Positions 52,506 through 60,594 of a stretch of 64,000 nt of DNA are shown here, piece by piece. Origin of the DNA: Taibaiella sp041660405 (GTDB lineage Bacteria; Bacteroidota; Bacteroidia; Chitinophagales; Chitinophagaceae); NCBI GenBank assembly GCA_041660405.1, contig JBAZWL010000001.1, positions 251,035-315,034 on the forward strand, in the 5' to 3' direction. How positions within the stretch are numbered: the first letter of the stretch is position 1; every line of letters starts with the position of its first letter. Under the pieces are notes generated by a model. That model made no database searches, had not been told where the DNA came from, and worked only from the letters and a program-made list of their open reading frames with translations. Made by a program: the position numbers and the translations under genes.

Positions 52506-52918
52506 AAATTGGGGTTCGGGTTTATTGGGAATCTAATGATTATGAAATCAAAGATTTCTTATGCACTATTTGAATTTTAATATTTTTCATGTGTACATAC
52601 TTGGTAATATCTGCCTGCAATTTACAATAAAGCTCTTTATCCATTGACAGTATGCTTACATTGCAACTTTTTAAATATTATTAGTTTATTATTAACATCC
52701 ACTATCACATCTCCTAGTTTTTAGTGGGATTACTTAGTACAAGCTACTAATTATTAGGGTATATCCGCAAGCTTTTTAGGAAATAGTCTAAGACGGCTTT
52801 AGTTAAACGTGCTGAACTTTGCAACGTAAGTCAGATGGTTCTGATCTTTTATTTTAACCAACCACTTAAAATATCAGAATTCATCCGGACATAAATTAAT
52901 CAAACCAAACCGAACAAA
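52506..52918. other. Noncoding divergent region
   Basis: 413 AT-rich bases between the response regulator start and the large secreted-protein start. I see no clear TAnnTTTG element, repeat or RNA gene. A long 5' untranslated region for the 52919 gene is possible. Confidence 0.4.
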
Positions 52919-55090
52919 ATGAAAAGAAGACCTCTACTCCGTAGAAGGTTAATACTGTGCGCTACAGTTTTGACCTTAATGTCGGGCTCAATTGCTTTCC
53001 CAACTGCTCTTAATGCCCAACTCACAAAAAATTACGCAACAGATGAAATCAGCCATAGTACAGGCGCCGCATTTTCAGGGACATTTAATGTTCCCGATTT
53101 TGCAAATGCCTCCGATGGTGTAGAATCGACTTTTGCAACATTAGATGCACAAACAATTTTATTGGTTCTGTCCAATAATAGTTTTGTTGAATTCGGATTT
53201 TCGGCCAATGTTCCTGCAGGGTCCATGTTGTACATCCCAGTGCAGGATGATCCAAGCCAGGGATTACTCAGCACACTTGCCGGCGGCTCATTAGGCAACT
53301 TGCTTACCGGCCTTTTAGGTGATCAATCCTTCCAGGTTGAGATTAAATCCAGTACCGGAACATCAATAGTTACTTACAATTCTGCAGGTAACGGAACAAG
53401 GGTGTTTCCCCAAGGTACATTTAATTTTGTGAAAGATGGCTCCGGCCAGACTTTCATTACATTCATGGCCAATCCTGGTGTAAACTACAGCAGGATCAGA
53501 GTTACTGCAAATACCAGTGGACTAGTTGCCGCAGATTATGAACTTAAAGTACAGGACGCTTATTATTTAAGTGGCACCGCCACGCCATGCGATCCTCTTT
53601 TAACTACCTCATTTGATGCACAGGGACTTTCCCTAAGCCTTTTAAACAGTAATGGTGCACCGGTTAAAAATGCAGAGCGTACAATAGATGCCGATACAGC
53701 CAATTTTTCAACATTTGGCTATGGTATAGTAAATGTAGGGGCATTGGGCAATATCAGCCAGGATGTTTATTTTTCAAACCTCTCTAAGGTCGGTCACCAG
53801 GTAAAAATGAAATTCAGATTTCCTCCAAGTTTGCTGGCTCTGGGAGTATTGAACAACATTAACGTTACCGCTTATCGCAATGATACTCTTGTGGCCACTA
53901 CGGATATTGACAGTGTACTTAGTTTACAGGCTTTAGGCCTTCTGCAAACAGGGATTAACAATAACCTGCCTGTATATGTACAGATTCCTGTTGGTGACAC
54001 TGCACAGTTCAATCGGGTACGAATTACCTATAACCAACTCCTTTCTGTAGGTGTAGACCAGATGATGGAATTATATGGTATAGACCGTGTTCCGCCACAA
54101 CCACTGGTAAATGTACCCACAGGTGTAAGCTGCCCTGGTACTATAGTGCATTTGTCTGTTGCTAATGTTACAGCGGGTGTAAGTTACAAATGGTACGACA
54201 GCGCTAATGTAGTAGTAAGCACGGATACTTTTTATAACGCTACAGTACCAGCTAATGGCATAACGAATAACTATTATGTTACCTCTTCAGATTGTCCTGA
54301 TGTTGAGTCTGTTCCTACTGTAGTGCCTGTTATAGGCACTAACGCCAATTGTGTTGCTGTTTCTCCGGTTTCATTTTTGCAGGGCGCCTTTAATCCTGTT
54401 ACAAACATGAATAAAGATGTAACTCCTGACTGGGCTGCTATCCTTGCTGCCAACGCTACCAGCCAACCTTATAATACACCATCATTTGGATATGCAGGGA
54501 CAGAAACAGTTGCCCCTTCAATATTCACTTCGACAGTTGCAAATGATGATGTGTTGGATTGGATGTTACTGGAATTAAAAGACAGCAGTGGAACACTGAT
54601 CGACAGGAAAGCAGTATTAGTACTTGAAAATGGTAATGTAACCAATACCGATAAAACACAACCAGTAGTACTTAAAGCCATTGCAGGACAATATCATCTT
54701 ACTATTCGTCATCGCAATCACTTAGGCCTGAGTAGCAATCTCAACGCTTTTGTTTCCGGTCAGAATATCATTGACTATACCATTGCCACTGATACTGATC
54801 TTTATGGAGATGCAAATGCATATAACACCGTTAACGGTAAAACATTAATGATAGCCGGTAATGCAAGTGGTAACAATTATGTTTCCTATGCCGGTTCCGG
54901 TAACGACAGAGCTGTAATCCTTGCCGTAATCGGAGGAATCAATACCAATGTTGTCAACAACGTTTATTCTTCTGCCGATCTCAACCTTAGCGGAACAGTT
55001 TACTATTCCGGTACAGGTAACGACAGAGCTATTATCCTCAATAGCTTAGGAGGAGATGTAAGTGTAGTCAGGGCTCAGCAAATACGTTAA
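52919..55090 (+). CDS. Large secreted protein with Ig-like and dockerin-like end repeats
   Basis: A 723-residue protein with a signal peptide (cut near 'TALNAQ', residue 33). The body is beta-rich with an Ig-like segment ('PLVNVPTGVSCPGTIVHLSVANVTAGVSYKWYDSANVVVS'). The C-terminal 70 residues contain two repeats with 'Y(A/S)G(S/T)GNDRA(V/I)IL', a dockerin-like, calcium-loop-like pattern seen in Bacteroidota surface proteins. No canonical T9SS domain is visible, so the repeat end may itself interact with partners. It is 122 bp upstream of another secreted-protein gene; the 36-bp palindrome lies between them. Confidence 0.75.
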   Translation: MKRRPLLRRRLILCATVLTLMSGSIAFPTALNAQLTKNYATDEISHSTGAAFSGTFNVPDFANASDGVESTFATLDAQTILLVLSNNSFVEFGFSANVPAGSMLYIPVQDDPSQGLLSTLAGGSLGNLLTGLLGDQSFQVEIKSSTGTSIVTYNSAGNGTRVFPQGTFNFVKDGSGQTFITFMANPGVNYSRIRVTANTSGLVAADYELKVQDAYYLSGTATPCDPLLTTSFDAQGLSLSLLNSNGAPVKNAERTIDADTANFSTFGYGIVNVGALGNISQDVYFSNLSKVGHQVKMKFRFPPSLLALGVLNNINVTAYRNDTLVATTDIDSVLSLQALGLLQTGINNNLPVYVQIPVGDTAQFNRVRITYNQLLSVGVDQMMELYGIDRVPPQPLVNVPTGVSCPGTIVHLSVANVTAGVSYKWYDSANVVVSTDTFYNATVPANGITNNYYVTSSDCPDVESVPTVVPVIGTNANCVAVSPVSFLQGAFNPVTNMNKDVTPDWAAILAANATSQPYNTPSFGYAGTETVAPSIFTSTVANDDVLDWMLLELKDSSGTLIDRKAVLVLENGNVTNTDKTQPVVLKAIAGQYHLTIRHRNHLGLSSNLNAFVSGQNIIDYTIATDTDLYGDANAYNTVNGKTLMIAGNASGNNYVSYAGSGNDRAVILAVIGGINTNVVNNVYSSADLNLSGTVYYSGTGNDRAIILNSLGGDVSVVRAQQIR

Positions 55091-55097
55091 ACCTCGC

Positions 55098-55133
55098 AAG
55101 GTTGCTGATATTGCATGCAATATCAGCAACCTT
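55098..55133. repeat. 36-bp perfect loopless palindrome
   Basis: Arms 55098-55115 and 55116-55133 are exact reverse complements, centre ATTGCATGCAAT. It shares the TTGCATGCAA core with the 56-bp palindrome at 21680-21735. It begins 8 bp after the stop of the large secreted-protein gene, so it may also end transcription. Confidence 0.9.
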
Positions 55134-55212
55134 ATTATCTATTCTTTTCTTGTTAAAGCATCGCAATCAATTTAACCAATCCATTCAATTATCAATTAAA
55201 ACAAGAACTAAA

Positions 55213-56361
55213 ATGAAAAGACTAATTCTACTTCTCGCAACACTTGGATGTTTACAACTAACATCGGAAGCACAAATTCAGGGAACCATAAAGAGCAGCC
55301 CTACCAGCTCTTTTAAAATCACCATCCGCAACAGTTCTGCTGCAACTATTGCAGGTAATTTCGCCCAGTATAATGCTGCTATCAGAATACCTCAAACTAC
55401 ACCAACGCCAACGCTTACTGTTAGCAACCTTTTACCTCTGGGAACAATTGTTGTTACCAGCACTTACACGGACAGTGTGGCTGGCTATACTTATTACAAT
55501 ATCTTTTATGAAGCGCCAACCGCTCTTCCTAATCCAATAAGCCTTGCACAAAATGTTGAACAGGACATCTTTGCCGGAACTTTCTCAAATGGTACAGGAT
55601 CAGTACAGGTGGACCTTGTAGACACCAAAATGTTCACAGATCCATCAGCAACAACATTTACTGGAACAGGCATAAACCAATTTACCCAGTTCTATGTTAA
55701 CATTGACCCAAGTGGTACTAATGGTGATGCTACAAATTACGCTGTAAGGTTCTATGACAATGCAGAATCGACTCCGGCTACCATTGCCCCTACTACAAGC
55801 TTTGTAGGGCTTGCCGGCGTTCCTTTGCCAATAACCTTTAGCCACATTGAAGCTACAAAAAGAGACAATGCCTCTGTAATAACATGGGGTACTTCATTCG
55901 AAATGAATAATGTTGGCTATTACATAGAACGTAGCAACGATGGTAAAGCATTTACCAAAATAGGCTTCCAGAACAGTAAAGCAACTAATGGTAACAGCAA
56001 TTCTGCTTTGGAATATAGCTTTACTGATGCCAGACCTTTTGCAGGTATTAACTATTACCGTTTGAAACAAATGGATAAAGACGGTAAATCTGTATACAGC
56101 AAAATTGTTAGTGTTGCATTTGACAATGCACAGGTTGTAAAAATTTATCCCAATCCTGCGACTAGCATGGTTACAGTTGATGCAGCTGCGATAAAAAATA
56201 TTTCGCTGTACAATGTATTAGGTCAAATGGTCAATGCTCCTGTCACTTATGGAAACAGTAGTCATAATATTAATACTTCCGCTTTGGCCAAAGGTACTTA
56301 TACCTTACGTATCGTAACGGACAATGGTACCACTACACAGAAACTAATTTTGCAGAATTAG
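55213..56361 (+). CDS. Secreted protein with T9SS type A domain
   Basis: The ATG at 55213 gives 382 residues with a signal peptide (cut after 'LTSEAQ', about residue 20); an earlier ATG at 55102 would place a long leader before it. The middle has 'VITWGTSFEMNNVGYYIERSNDGKAFTKIG', a fibronectin-like module common before T9SS domains, and the end ('VVKIYPNPATSMVTVDAAAIKNISLYNVLG ... ALAKGTYTLRIVTDNG') is the type A sorting domain. It may be co-expressed with the protein upstream. Confidence 0.87.
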   Translation: MKRLILLLATLGCLQLTSEAQIQGTIKSSPTSSFKITIRNSSAATIAGNFAQYNAAIRIPQTTPTPTLTVSNLLPLGTIVVTSTYTDSVAGYTYYNIFYEAPTALPNPISLAQNVEQDIFAGTFSNGTGSVQVDLVDTKMFTDPSATTFTGTGINQFTQFYVNIDPSGTNGDATNYAVRFYDNAESTPATIAPTTSFVGLAGVPLPITFSHIEATKRDNASVITWGTSFEMNNVGYYIERSNDGKAFTKIGFQNSKATNGNSNSALEYSFTDARPFAGINYYRLKQMDKDGKSVYSKIVSVAFDNAQVVKIYPNPATSMVTVDAAAIKNISLYNVLGQMVNAPVTYGNSSHNINTSALAKGTYTLRIVTDNGTTTQKLILQN

Positions 56362-56381
56362 TATTCCGTTTTTAAAAAAAT

Positions 56382-56410
56382 GAAAGCCTTTCCACATCGG
56401 GAAGGCTTTC
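56382..56410 (+). terminator. Terminator after the T9SS cargo gene
   Basis: GAAAGCCTT arm (56382-56390) paired with AAGGCTTTC (56402-56410), loop with extra pairs, followed by a T-rich stretch. Confidence 0.7.
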
Positions 56411-56458
56411 GCTTTTAGAATCAGCCGGAGCAATGAATTGCCTACCTTTATTTCATAA

Positions 56459-56935
56459 ATGACCTTACAGCAGGAACACATAGACGTATTTACAGATGGC
56501 AGTTGCCATACCCAAAAGCTGATTGGGGCATGGGTTGCATTGATACTTATTAACGGGGAAAGGAAAATATTGCAAGGTATTGAGCACAATACAACCCATC
56601 ATAGAATGGAGCTAGTAGCTGTATTGAAGAGCCAGGAGTTTATAAAGGAAAATCATGCAGCAGCTTCTGTAAGGATAATTACAGACAGCCAGTACGTTAC
56701 CGGGCTTTTACAAAGGGAAGCTATTTTGACCAGTCAAAATTTTATGACTAAAAGTGGAAAGAAAATAGCGAATGATGATCTTGTTATCCGGTTCTATAAG
56801 CTTCTTAAGCACCTTGATATTTCTTTTATAAAAGTAAAGGCACATCAACAAAATGCTGATGTGCCTTATGGTAATCGTGAAGTGGATCTTTTAAGCCGAA
56901 GCCTTGTGAGGCAAGCCGTTCAGGAACTTACTTAG
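56459..56935 (+). CDS. rnhA: Ribonuclease HI
   Basis: A 158-residue RNase H that cuts RNA in RNA-DNA hybrids. The four acidic catalytic residues are in 'DVFTDGSCH', 'TTHHRMELVAV', 'IITDSQYV' and 'NREVDLLSR'. The gene ends inside the 3' end of the convergent helicase gene (8-bp overlap), so the two stops interlock and there is no terminator between them. Confidence 0.92.
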   Translation: MTLQQEHIDVFTDGSCHTQKLIGAWVALILINGERKILQGIEHNTTHHRMELVAVLKSQEFIKENHAAASVRIITDSQYVTGLLQREAILTSQNFMTKSGKKIANDDLVIRFYKLLKHLDISFIKVKAHQQNADVPYGNREVDLLSRSLVRQAVQELT

Positions 56936-58256
56936 CTACTTCTACTTTCGCTTTTTTGCCTTTAATACGTTCTTCTTTAATAAGGTGAAGCGCATGGTTT
57001 ACTTTCACTTTTCTTACCGCTACAAAGGAGAAAAAATCTTTTACTTCTATCAGGCCGATGTCTTCTTTTTTTAGTTCTGCTTTTTGCGAAAGAAAGCCAA
57101 CGATATCTATTTTATTTACTTTATTCTTCTTGCCTAATGGTATGAATAAGGTAGTCCACTTTGGCTTTTCCGGAATTTCGTAAGGCCCTTCCAGTTTTAT
57201 TTCTTCTACCGGTACGGTAATGTAAGCCGGCAGTTTTTCTTCGTGAGACAAAATAAGGATTGCAGTACCACTGGCTTCCATCCTGGCGGTACGGCCATTA
57301 CGGTGTGTATATACATCTTCGCCCAGCGGTAAATGATAATGGATGATGTAACGGATATTAGGTATATCCAGGCCACGAGCTGCAAGATCGGTAGTGACCA
57401 ATATGTTGGAAGTGCCATTGCGGAACTTGCAAAGAGCGCTGTCACGATCTCTTTGCTCCATAGCGCCATGATAAAATTCATTGGTAATTCCTTTTTCCCA
57501 AAGCAAATGGCTGGTGCGTTCTACGGATTCGCGGTGATTGCAGAAAATAATAGTGGAACGATTGCCCAGATAGCAAATAAGGTGAAACAGATCTTCCAGT
57601 TTATCTTTATCGCCGGCCTTCAGCACTTTTATGGCCAGGCCATTATCTACCTCATCTTCATCCGAAAGAAAATTTACTTCTACCGGTTCTTCCAGGCCCA
57701 CAAAATCAGGTATTTCCACAGCTGCGGTTGCAGAGGTAAGTATGCGTTTGTTTAATTCCGGTATAGCGCTGATGATCTCCGACATTTCATCCTGGAAGCC
57801 AAGCTCCAGCGATTTATCAAATTCATCCAGTACCAGTGTTCTGATACCGGCAGTTTTAATATTTTCTCTGCGTATATGATCTGCAATTCTTCCTGGCGTA
57901 CCTACTATTACTGTTGGCGGCTGTATCAGGTTATTTTCTTCAATTTCCCTTTTGTGGCCTCCGTAACAGCAAGTAATGGTTTGGCCAGTGCCCATTTGTT
58001 TAAATACTTTTTCAATTTGCATGGCCAGTTCGCGGGAGGGAACAATGATCATGGCCTGTGTATCCTTACTACCTTCTTCCAATGTGCTTAACAAAGGCAG
58101 CAGATAGGCCAGGGTTTTACCCGAGCCGGTGGCAGAGAGCAATATTACATCTTTATGATTTTCATTATTTTCTATCGAAGCCAGCTGCATATCGTTGAGC
58201 GCTTCAATATTAAGGTTGGCCAGGATCTGATCCAGGTCGTAATTTTTATGTTGCAT
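56928..58256 (-). CDS. DEAD-box RNA helicase (DbpA-like)
   Basis: A 442-residue ATP-dependent RNA helicase. Motifs: Q-motif region 'LNDMQLASIENN', I 'SATGSGKT', Ia 'VPSRELAMQ', Ib 'GTPGRIADH', II 'DEFD' (in place of DEAD), III 'TSATAA', IV 'IIFCNHRESV', V 'TDLAARGLDIP', VI 'HRNGRTARM'. The C-terminal 70 residues ('KNKVNKIDIVGFLSQKAELKKEDIGLIEVKDFFSFVAVRKVKVNHAL') match the DbpA RNA-binding domain, pointing to 23S rRNA helix 92 and ribosome assembly. It is divergent from the NYN-domain gene across the 22-bp repeat array. Confidence 0.93.
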   Translation of the reverse strand: MQHKNYDLDQILANLNIEALNDMQLASIENNENHKDVILLSATGSGKTLAYLLPLLSTLEEGSKDTQAMIIVPSRELAMQIEKVFKQMGTGQTITCCYGGHKREIEENNLIQPPTVIVGTPGRIADHIRRENIKTAGIRTLVLDEFDKSLELGFQDEMSEIISAIPELNKRILTSATAAVEIPDFVGLEEPVEVNFLSDEDEVDNGLAIKVLKAGDKDKLEDLFHLICYLGNRSTIIFCNHRESVERTSHLLWEKGITNEFYHGAMEQRDRDSALCKFRNGTSNILVTTDLAARGLDIPNIRYIIHYHLPLGEDVYTHRNGRTARMEASGTAILILSHEEKLPAYITVPVEEIKLEGPYEIPEKPKWTTLFIPLGKKNKVNKIDIVGFLSQKAELKKEDIGLIEVKDFFSFVAVRKVKVNHALHLIKEERIKGKKAKVEVAK

Positions 58257-58326
58257 TGCTGCAAAAGTACAAAAGAATAAAAAGAGGCATTTTTATTTTA
58301 ATTTATGGGCTTTTCAAGCCAAATAA

Positions 58327-58578
58327 GGGGTCTTACCCCGTCTGGAAGTAGGTCTTACCCCGTCCGGCACGTAGTCATACCCCGTAGTGTTACGGGTCTT
58401 ACCTCCGTCAAACAGCGGGTCGTACTCCGTCCGGGTACGTGTCTACCCCCGTCCGATGACGGGGTCTACATCCGTCCCGCAGCGGGTTGGAAGGGGTATT
58501 ACCACGGGATCTGACCCGATCATATACGGGGTCTGACCCCACCGTCCGCGGGGTTTGACCTACTTCCAGACGGGGGTA
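58327..58578. repeat. Array of about eleven imperfect 22-bp repeats with inverted-repeat ends
   Basis: From about 58329 to 58573 the sequence divides into units of 21-23 bp, most opening with GGTCTnACCCC or a variant and ending CGG. Several units fold on themselves (GGGGT/ACCCC). The outer ends are inverted copies: 58334-58354 and 58557-58578 pair over 21 positions with one extra base. The array is much richer in G and C than its flanks and contains no convincing gene; a short frame across it is only repeat. Unit starts: 58329, 58351, 58374, 58395, 58418, 58441, 58463, 58486, 58508, 58530, 58552. Confidence 0.85.
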
Positions 58579-58650
58579 GCATCATTATCTAATGGTAAAC
58601 AACTAATTATCATTGTTTTATCTTTTCTTCATTTCCTTTAAGCCCCAAGT

Positions 58651-58683
58651 AATCCTTATAGGTTTTGAAAACCTATAAGGATT
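58651..58683. repeat. 33-bp palindrome with 1-nt centre
   Basis: Perfect 16-bp arms (58651-58666 and 58668-58683) around one G, core GGTTTTGAAAACC; located just after the repeat array and upstream of the NYN gene. Confidence 0.85.
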
Positions 58684-58735
58684 CAGTAGAAATGTGTATT
58701 CCCGCAGTATCAAAAGTTTGCGCTATTGTTTTACT

Positions 58736-58743
58736 TACATTTG
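58736..58743 (+). promoter_or_regulatory. -7 element of the NYN-domain gene
   Basis: TACATTTG fits TAnnTTTG; 36 nt before the ATG at 58779. Confidence 0.5.
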
Positions 58744-58778
58744 TATGAAGTGTTTTGGAAACAGAACGCATACTAAAT

Positions 58779-59540
58779 ATGAATGATATGGATAACACCA
58801 AAGATCTGAAGCTGGCAGTACTGATAGATGCAGATAATGTTCCTTACTCCAATGTAAAAGGAATGCTGGAAGAAATAGCCAAGTACGGTACGCCTACCTT
58901 CAAAAGAATATATGGCGACTGGACCAAGCCAACACTCTCCGGCTGGAAAACGGTATTGCTGGAAAGTGCTATTACACCCATACAACAATATGCTTATACC
59001 ACAGGTAAAAATGCAACCGATGCCGCATTGATCATTGATGCTATGGATATACTCTATACCGGCAATGTAGATGGCTTCTGTATCATTTCCAGCGATAGTG
59101 ACTTTACACGACTGGCTACCAGGCTAAGAGAGGCAGGCAAACAGGTTTTTGGCATGGGTGAGCGTAAAACACCTAAGCCTTTTATAGCCAGCTGTAATAA
59201 GTTTATTTACATTGAAATATTACACAAAGAGGTTGCCCCGCCAGATGTAACCAAACCAGTAAAACGAACAAAAAAGACCAAAGAAAAAGATAGCAACGAT
59301 ATCAATAGGGACATCCGCAAACTGGTTACTTCTTCTATCCAAGACCTGGCCGAGGAAGATGGTTGGGTGTTTCTTGGTGTATTGGGCAATCTTATTCTTA
59401 AAAAACAACCCGATTTTGATTCCAGAAATTTTGGGCATAAAAAACTGCTGGACCTGATCAAAACCATTCCCGGTATTGAAATAGATGAACGCCAGACCGG
59501 TAAGAATAACATCTCTCACTTTTACGTAAGAGTGAAGTAA
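58779..59540 (+). CDS. NYN (limkain-type PIN-like) domain and OST-HTH/LOTUS protein
   Basis: About 253 residues from the ATG at 58779 (TTG at 58755 would also be possible). The NYN domain has acidic active-site residues in 'LAVLIDADNVPYSNV', 'YTTGKNATDAALIIDAMDILYT' and 'FCIISSDSDFTRLATRLREAG', the usual metal-binding pattern of PIN-like RNases. The C-terminal part ('DINRDIRKLVTSSIQDLAEEDGWVFLGVLGNLILKKQPDFDSRNFG') is the OST-HTH/LOTUS RNA-binding domain. It is probably a ribonuclease of small-RNA or mRNA quality control. The next gene starts directly after its stop. Confidence 0.9.
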   Translation: MNDMDNTKDLKLAVLIDADNVPYSNVKGMLEEIAKYGTPTFKRIYGDWTKPTLSGWKTVLLESAITPIQQYAYTTGKNATDAALIIDAMDILYTGNVDGFCIISSDSDFTRLATRLREAGKQVFGMGERKTPKPFIASCNKFIYIEILHKEVAPPDVTKPVKRTKKTKEKDSNDINRDIRKLVTSSIQDLAEEDGWVFLGVLGNLILKKQPDFDSRNFGHKKLLDLIKTIPGIEIDERQTGKNNISHFYVRVK

Positions 59541-59906
59541 ATGATGTCCTCCCTTCGCCCTGTCGATCATTATTTTGAAAAGCTTCAAGAACCTACTGCT
59601 GGATGTATGCAGGCCATGAGAACCCTGTTAATCGCCTTTAGTCCTTATATCACGGAAGAATGGAAATACGGCATGCCGCTTTATTATTATAAGGGCAAAA
59701 TGTTCTGTTACCTCTGGACGCAAAAAAAATCCGGATTACCTTATCTGGGTATTGCCAATGGCTTTGCACTACAACATCCAGACCTGGTACAGGACAAGCG
59801 TAAAAGAATGAAAATTTTAAACCTTGATCCACTGGCAGATTTACCTTTGGAAAAAATAAATGATATCCTCTTGGCTGCAGTTCATTACGCGAGCACTGCC
59901 TCCTAA
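59541..59906 (+). CDS. DUF1801 family protein
   Basis: A 121-residue protein of the YdhG/DUF1801 group: 'VDHYFEKLQEPTAGCMQAMRTLLIAFSPYITEEWKYGMPLYYYKGKMFCYLWTQKKSGLPYLGIANG'. The family fold resembles an iron-binding or frataxin-like domain and its function is unknown. It begins right at the NYN gene stop codon, so translation is coupled and the two are cotranscribed. Confidence 0.85.
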   Translation: MMSSLRPVDHYFEKLQEPTAGCMQAMRTLLIAFSPYITEEWKYGMPLYYYKGKMFCYLWTQKKSGLPYLGIANGFALQHPDLVQDKRKRMKILNLDPLADLPLEKINDILLAAVHYASTAS

Positions 59907-59949
59907 AAACTATAAAATTAGTTGTTTAAATTAATTTTACTTTGCCTGC

Positions 59950-59975
59950 GTAGATGTACAATTGTGCATCTCTAC
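59950..59975. repeat. Degenerate palindrome related to the window's palindrome set
   Basis: GTAGATGTACAA faces TTGTGCATCTCTAC around a central dyad; the left arm lacks 2 nt. The GTAGA...TCTAC ends recall the 56-bp palindrome at 21680. Confidence 0.5.
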
Positions 59976-60069
59976 ATAAATTTATCTTTACAGCATTTTA
60001 AACAAAAAGCCGTTTAGATTATTATTCTTTAAGCAGCAGGCCGTAGCTGTTGCCGCCAAATACAATAGT

Positions 60070-60417
60070 ATGTTACCTCGCGAAGAGAAATACATTTATG
60101 AATGGGAAACAAAGCGTAGCAAAGGAAAATGGAGTTACCTGTTTCTTACCGCATTTGTATGGGGCTCTATTTTTCCAATAGTAATCAAAGCATTCAAACA
60201 TGCCTTTAAAGGTGAGCTTTCGTTCAGCACGCTGTTTGGCGATATATTTACCTGGACTTTCTTTTCCTATTGGATAAAATTTGTAATCGGCTTTTTCATC
60301 TTCGCTTTTTTCATGTGGCAGCTTGCCAAAAGGAAATACCTGGCCCTCAAGCGCAAACAGGTAGGACAAAGGGAATTCCCCTTGCCCGCAGATTACGGGG
60401 ATATCCGCAGAAAATAG
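60070..60417 (+). CDS. Small membrane protein (hypothetical); 3' end inside a repeat
   Basis: A 115-residue protein with two hydrophobic segments (about 22-42 and 68-95) and a basic tail. No known family. The last codons (from about 'LPADYGDIRRK') and the stop fall in the left arm of the inverted-repeat element at 60385-60540, so the native C-terminus was probably changed by the repeat. Confidence 0.65.
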   Translation: MLPREEKYIYEWETKRSKGKWSYLFLTAFVWGSIFPIVIKAFKHAFKGELSFSTLFGDIFTWTFFSYWIKFVIGFFIFAFFMWQLAKRKYLALKRKQVGQREFPLPADYGDIRRK

Positions 60418-60540
60418 TAGAATTGAGTAGTACAGTGTTATTTTTTCTCGCGGCGTCGCGGCGTCGTTGCGAGAAATTATGGAGTGTTGATTATGATCTT
60501 ACAAAAACAGAAATCTGCGGATATCCCCGTAATCTGCGGG
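60385..60540. mobile_element. Putative MITE-like inverted-repeat element
   Basis: 27-bp perfect terminal inverted repeats (60385-60411 and 60514-60540) enclose 102 bases. In the middle lies a smaller inverted repeat (60444-60451 with 60469-60476) around tandem GCGGCGTC units. It has no coding sequence and overlaps the end of the upstream gene. The ends CTGCGGATAT and GATTACGGGG recall short repeats common between genes in Bacteroidota. Target-site duplications were not found, so mobility is unproven. Confidence 0.6.
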
Positions 60541-60579
60541 AAATGATTTACAATACTTCCTTGTATCCTTTGGGAAACT

Positions 60580-60587
60580 TATCTTTG
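60580..60587 (+). promoter_or_regulatory. -7 element of pheS
   Basis: TATCTTTG ends 7 nt before the ATG at 60595; with start sites about 5 nt downstream, the mRNA would be leaderless or nearly so. Confidence 0.55.
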
Positions 60588-60594
60588 CAGCCTT

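Noticed and set aside
58305..58514. 70-codon reading frame across the repeat array
   Set aside because: Its residues only reflect the GGTCTnACCCC repeat; no protein pattern and no start signal.
58327..58578. CRISPR array
   Set aside because: The units are contiguous, without spacers, differ strongly from each other, and there is no cas gene in the window.
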